NCBI GenBank assembly: GCA_030594665.1
Contig: JAUVET010000006.1
Location: 1 to 15,716, forward strand
Direction: 5' to 3'
Length of the DNA stretch: 15,716 nucleotides
From: Methanosarcinaceae archaeon
Lineage (GTDB): Archaea > Halobacteriota > Methanosarcinia > Methanosarcinales > Methanosarcinaceae
The notes beneath the pieces were generated by a model, which was not told where the DNA came from, ran no database searches, and was given only the letters and a program-made list of their open reading frames with translations. Of this stretch, positions 13,655 through 15,716 are shown one piece after another. Position numbers and translations under genes: made by a program. Numbering within the stretch: position 1 is the stretch's first letter; every line of letters starts with the position of its first letter.

Positions 13655-15106
13655 ATGACCGACATTCCAATTTTACATTCGAAACAAGCAGATGAGCCAA
13701 AGATAACGATCGTCTGTTCAACACCTGATAAAGCAAGCCAGAATATCAAAGACCATCTTTTATCCATGCGCGAATGGACCCTGGTCGGGTGTTCATGCGA
13801 TGGATGGCCTGATGTTTGTTCCATCTATGAGTTTGACAATTTCAGGATCGTTGAGGTTGATAAGTATCATATTTTCCAGGATGGGATAGATAAAAAGCTT
13901 GTAAATTGCGGTTTGCCGGCTGAACTTATAATTTTTGCATCAAAGCACAAAAGCAATGACGGGCGCAAACTTCTTACCGCGCATTTTACAGGTAATGTGA
14001 AAGATGCCGAATTCGGGGGAAGACCGCAGGAATTTGCAAAAGCTGCACCTCACGCACTGCGCTCGCTTCTTATAACTATGAAGATATTGGCAAAAAATAT
14101 TGATTACGATGTATCCATGGAATCGACCCACCATGGCCCCACGGATCTTGATGTTCCTTCGGTGTATGTTGAGATCGGGAGTGCTGAATCGCAATGGGGC
14201 GACCGGATCCCCGGAGAGATCGTTGCAAGTGCTATCATGTCCCTCCATATTGAGGAAGTGCCTGTAGCTCTTGGTTTTGGGGGCGGGCATTATGCGTCGC
14301 GCCAGTCAAAATTGTTGTTTGAGACCGGGATTACTTTTGGACATAATTTTCCGAGTTATCAATTGCAACATTTTGATAAAGATATGATCGGACAGGCATT
14401 TGAGAAATCTGATGTGTATTTTGTGTATTTTGACCGCAAATCCATGTCTGCCAAAGAACGGGAGCGCATTGGTAAGATCGTTGAAGAATTTGGGTATGAG
14501 GTGTTGCGGGAAGGAGATATAAGAGAGATGACCGGAATTCCGTGGGAGTTTTCCAAACAGTTGCGTTTAAAGGCAAACGAGTTTTGTCCGGGTGGGCATG
14601 TAAAACTTACAGATCATATGAAAAGCGAGATCAAGATGCTCAATTTGCCTTACAGGGGATGTAAGTGTCCGGAAGTTAAGGTTTCCAATATCGGTCGGGA
14701 ACTGTTACAGGAAGCTGAAACTGTGGACAAGGAACATATCAGGGCATTTTTGGATTGTAACAATATTGCATATCTTGAACGTTCAAACGGGACGATCGCT
14801 CCTGTGATTTTCAGTATCGATGACGAGTGTGCAAAGGCTGTTGCACAGGAACTTACAAATGAATGCATTAAAATACTAAAAGAACAATATGAAATTGAAT
14901 ATATTTCCGATGAGAAGATTTTATATATTATTGATAAAAAGTTTAACCCCGAGCTTGCTCGTGAATTAGGCGTTCCTTCAGGTCCCATGTTTGGGGAACT
15001 TGCAAGTGGAAAGTCAGTCACGATCAACGAAAATACTATAACACCTGAAATGGTATATCAATCAAACAGGAAAGCGATCACATTAACAAATACAATCAAC
15101 TTTTAA
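13655..15106 (+). CDS. dtdA: D-aminoacyl-tRNA deacylase, archaeal DtdA (DTD2/GEK1 family)
   Basis: This cytoplasmic enzyme hydrolyses the ester bond of D-aminoacyl-tRNAs and so keeps D-amino acids out of proteins. The family is shared by archaea and plants and is zinc-dependent. Family blocks are [20 protein letters not shown] (94-113), [19 protein letters not shown] (157-175), GFGGGHYA (207-214) and GHNFPSYQL (229-237). At 483 aa the protein is long; a C-terminal part (about 345-483) carries GCKCPEV and ends with [14 protein letters not shown] and ITPEMV, as in many archaeal DtdA proteins. The frame is open further up to a TTG at 13541, but that TTG lies in the terminal repeat of the MITE-like element. 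The ATG at 13655, downstream of a TATA box, gives the natural N-terminus. ftsZ follows after 34 nt on the same strand, so the two are probably co-transcribed. Confidence 0.93.
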   Translation: MTDIPILHSKQADEPKITIVCSTPDKASQNIKDHLLSMREWTLVGCSCDGWPDVCSIYEFDNFRIVEVDKYHIFQDGIDKKLVNCGLPAELIIFASKHKSNDGRKLLTAHFTGNVKDAEFGGRPQEFAKAAPHALRSLLITMKILAKNIDYDVSMESTHHGPTDLDVPSVYVEIGSAESQWGDRIPGEIVASAIMSLHIEEVPVALGFGGGHYASRQSKLLFETGITFGHNFPSYQLQHFDKDMIGQAFEKSDVYFVYFDRKSMSAKERERIGKIVEEFGYEVLREGDIREMTGIPWEFSKQLRLKANEFCPGGHVKLTDHMKSEIKMLNLPYRGCKCPEVKVSNIGRELLQEAETVDKEHIRAFLDCNNIAYLERSNGTIAPVIFSIDDECAKAVAQELTNECIKILKEQYEIEYISDEKILYIIDKKFNPELARELGVPSGPMFGELASGKSVTINENTITPEMVYQSNRKAITLTNTINF

Positions 15107-15140
15107 TATTAACAATTTTAACTCTTGGAGGAAAACATTT

Positions 15141-15716
15141 ATGAAATCCATTGTAGAAGAGGCATTGGCACGGTCTGCACAAGAGGGACGCATTGATTCT
15201 AGTGTTCCGGTGCATGAGGATATTAATGCAGAGCTTGAAGCAATGCTGCATGACCTTCAGACAAATATCAAAGTTATAGGTTGCGGCGGCGGCGGCTCAA
15301 ACAGCGTCCAGCGCATGAGGGATGAAGGCATCAAGGGTGCAGAACTTATTGCACTGAATACTGATGCCCAACATCTTTTGCATGTTGTAGCCGATCAAAA
15401 GATACTGATCGGCAGGAAAAAGACAAGAGGACTTGGTGCGGGAAGTCTCCCACAGATCGGGGAAGATGCAGCACTTGAGAGCGTGGACGAACTTAATGCA
15501 GTTGTTGCAGATACCGATATGGTGTTCATTACTACAGGACTTGGTGGCGGAACCGGAACCGGCTCAGCACCAATCGTTGCAGAAGCTGCACGTGATGCAG
15601 GCGCATTGACAATTGCAGTCGTCACATTACCTTTTGGAGTTGAGGGACAGGTCAGGCGTACAAACGCCGAGGCGGGTCTTGAGAGACTGCGGGATATGGC
15701 AGACACAGTTATAGTG
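15141..15716 (+). CDS. ftsZ: Cell division GTPase FtsZ, N-terminal part (runs off the right edge)
   Basis: The first 192 codons of FtsZ, the tubulin-like GTPase that forms the division ring, are present; the gene continues beyond the window with no stop seen. A variable N-terminal tail (1-40) precedes the GTP-binding core: [14 protein letters not shown] (43-56), the stretch [10 protein letters not shown] (71-80), [10 protein letters not shown] (98-107) and the tubulin/FtsZ signature [10 protein letters not shown] (135-144). [13 protein letters not shown] (161-173) follows. The sequence is of archaeal type. The ATG at 15141 is set by a strong ribosome site, TGGAGGA at 15126-15132, 8 nt upstream. 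The distance to dtdA is 34 nt, so an operon is likely. All visible GTP-binding motifs are intact. Which archaeal paralogue (FtsZ1 or FtsZ2) cannot be settled from the N-terminus by eye. Confidence 0.96.
   Translation, partial: MKSIVEEALARSAQEGRIDSSVPVHEDINAELEAMLHDLQTNIKVIGCGGGGSNSVQRMRDEGIKGAELIALNTDAQHLLHVVADQKILIGRKKTRGLGAGSLPQIGEDAALESVDELNAVVADTDMVFITTGLGGGTGTGSAPIVAEAARDAGALTIAVVTLPFGVEGQVRRTNAEAGLERLRDMADTVIV

Noticed and set aside
3007..15106. Functional link between AOR (removes aldehydes) and DtdA (family reported to act on aldehyde-modified D-aminoacyl-tRNAs)
   Set aside because: The genes are about 9 kb apart, with unrelated genes, a cassette and a mobile element between them; proximity gives no support.

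Overview
The window looks like the chromosome of a euryarchaeon, most likely a Methanosarcinales-type anaerobe such as a Methanoperedens/ANME-2 relative. This placement is inferred from gene content, because no rRNA is present. Supporting signs are an archaeal FtsZ, an archaeal-type D-aminoacyl-tRNA deacylase (DtdA/GEK1 family), a Trm5-like methyltransferase, a tungsten aldehyde:ferredoxin oxidoreductase, TATA-box-like promoters with short leaders, and HDLLNP-type histidine kinases common in methanogens.

Layout. Positions 1-2698 (minus strand) hold a type I restriction-modification locus: full-length hsdR, then the first 34 codons of hsdM running off the left edge. Positions 3007-4824 hold a complete aldehyde:ferredoxin oxidoreductase (AOR), followed directly by a 17-codon remnant of a histidine kinase C-terminus. 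Positions 5020-10972 hold three same-strand sensor histidine kinases, with no response regulator nearby. The first has a Cache-type extracellular sensor. The second has a membrane, PAS and GAF sensor. The third is short, with a membrane sensor only; its kinase core is a near-copy of the second's, and its start region is damaged. The gap between the first two kinases (7252-7864) contains a 14-bp tandem array and a nested inverted repeat.

Positions 11070-12406 are the most unusual part. A perfect 112-bp direct repeat carries the promoter and first 19 codons of the Trm5-like gene. It brackets 1113 bp of foreign-looking, AT-rich DNA with two convergent genes: a 198-aa protein with a possible OGG/HhH-like fold, and a small Cys-rich protein split by a frameshift. 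The intact Trm5-like gene (12349-13149) continues from the right-hand repeat, so it looks like a gene whose 5' end was duplicated when a small cassette integrated.

Positions 13157-13555 form a 399-bp MITE-like element with 16-bp terminal inverted repeats and a 4-bp TATG duplication. It contains a GC hairpin repeat, also found near 2920, and a 13-bp tandem array. Positions 13655-15716 return to core genome: dtdA and the 5' part of ftsZ, 34 nt apart and probably co-transcribed.

Overall the window alternates core genes (dtdA, ftsZ, the Trm5-like gene) with accessory modules (restriction-modification, duplicated sensor kinases, cassette, MITE). Duplication and remnant scars lie at nearly every junction.
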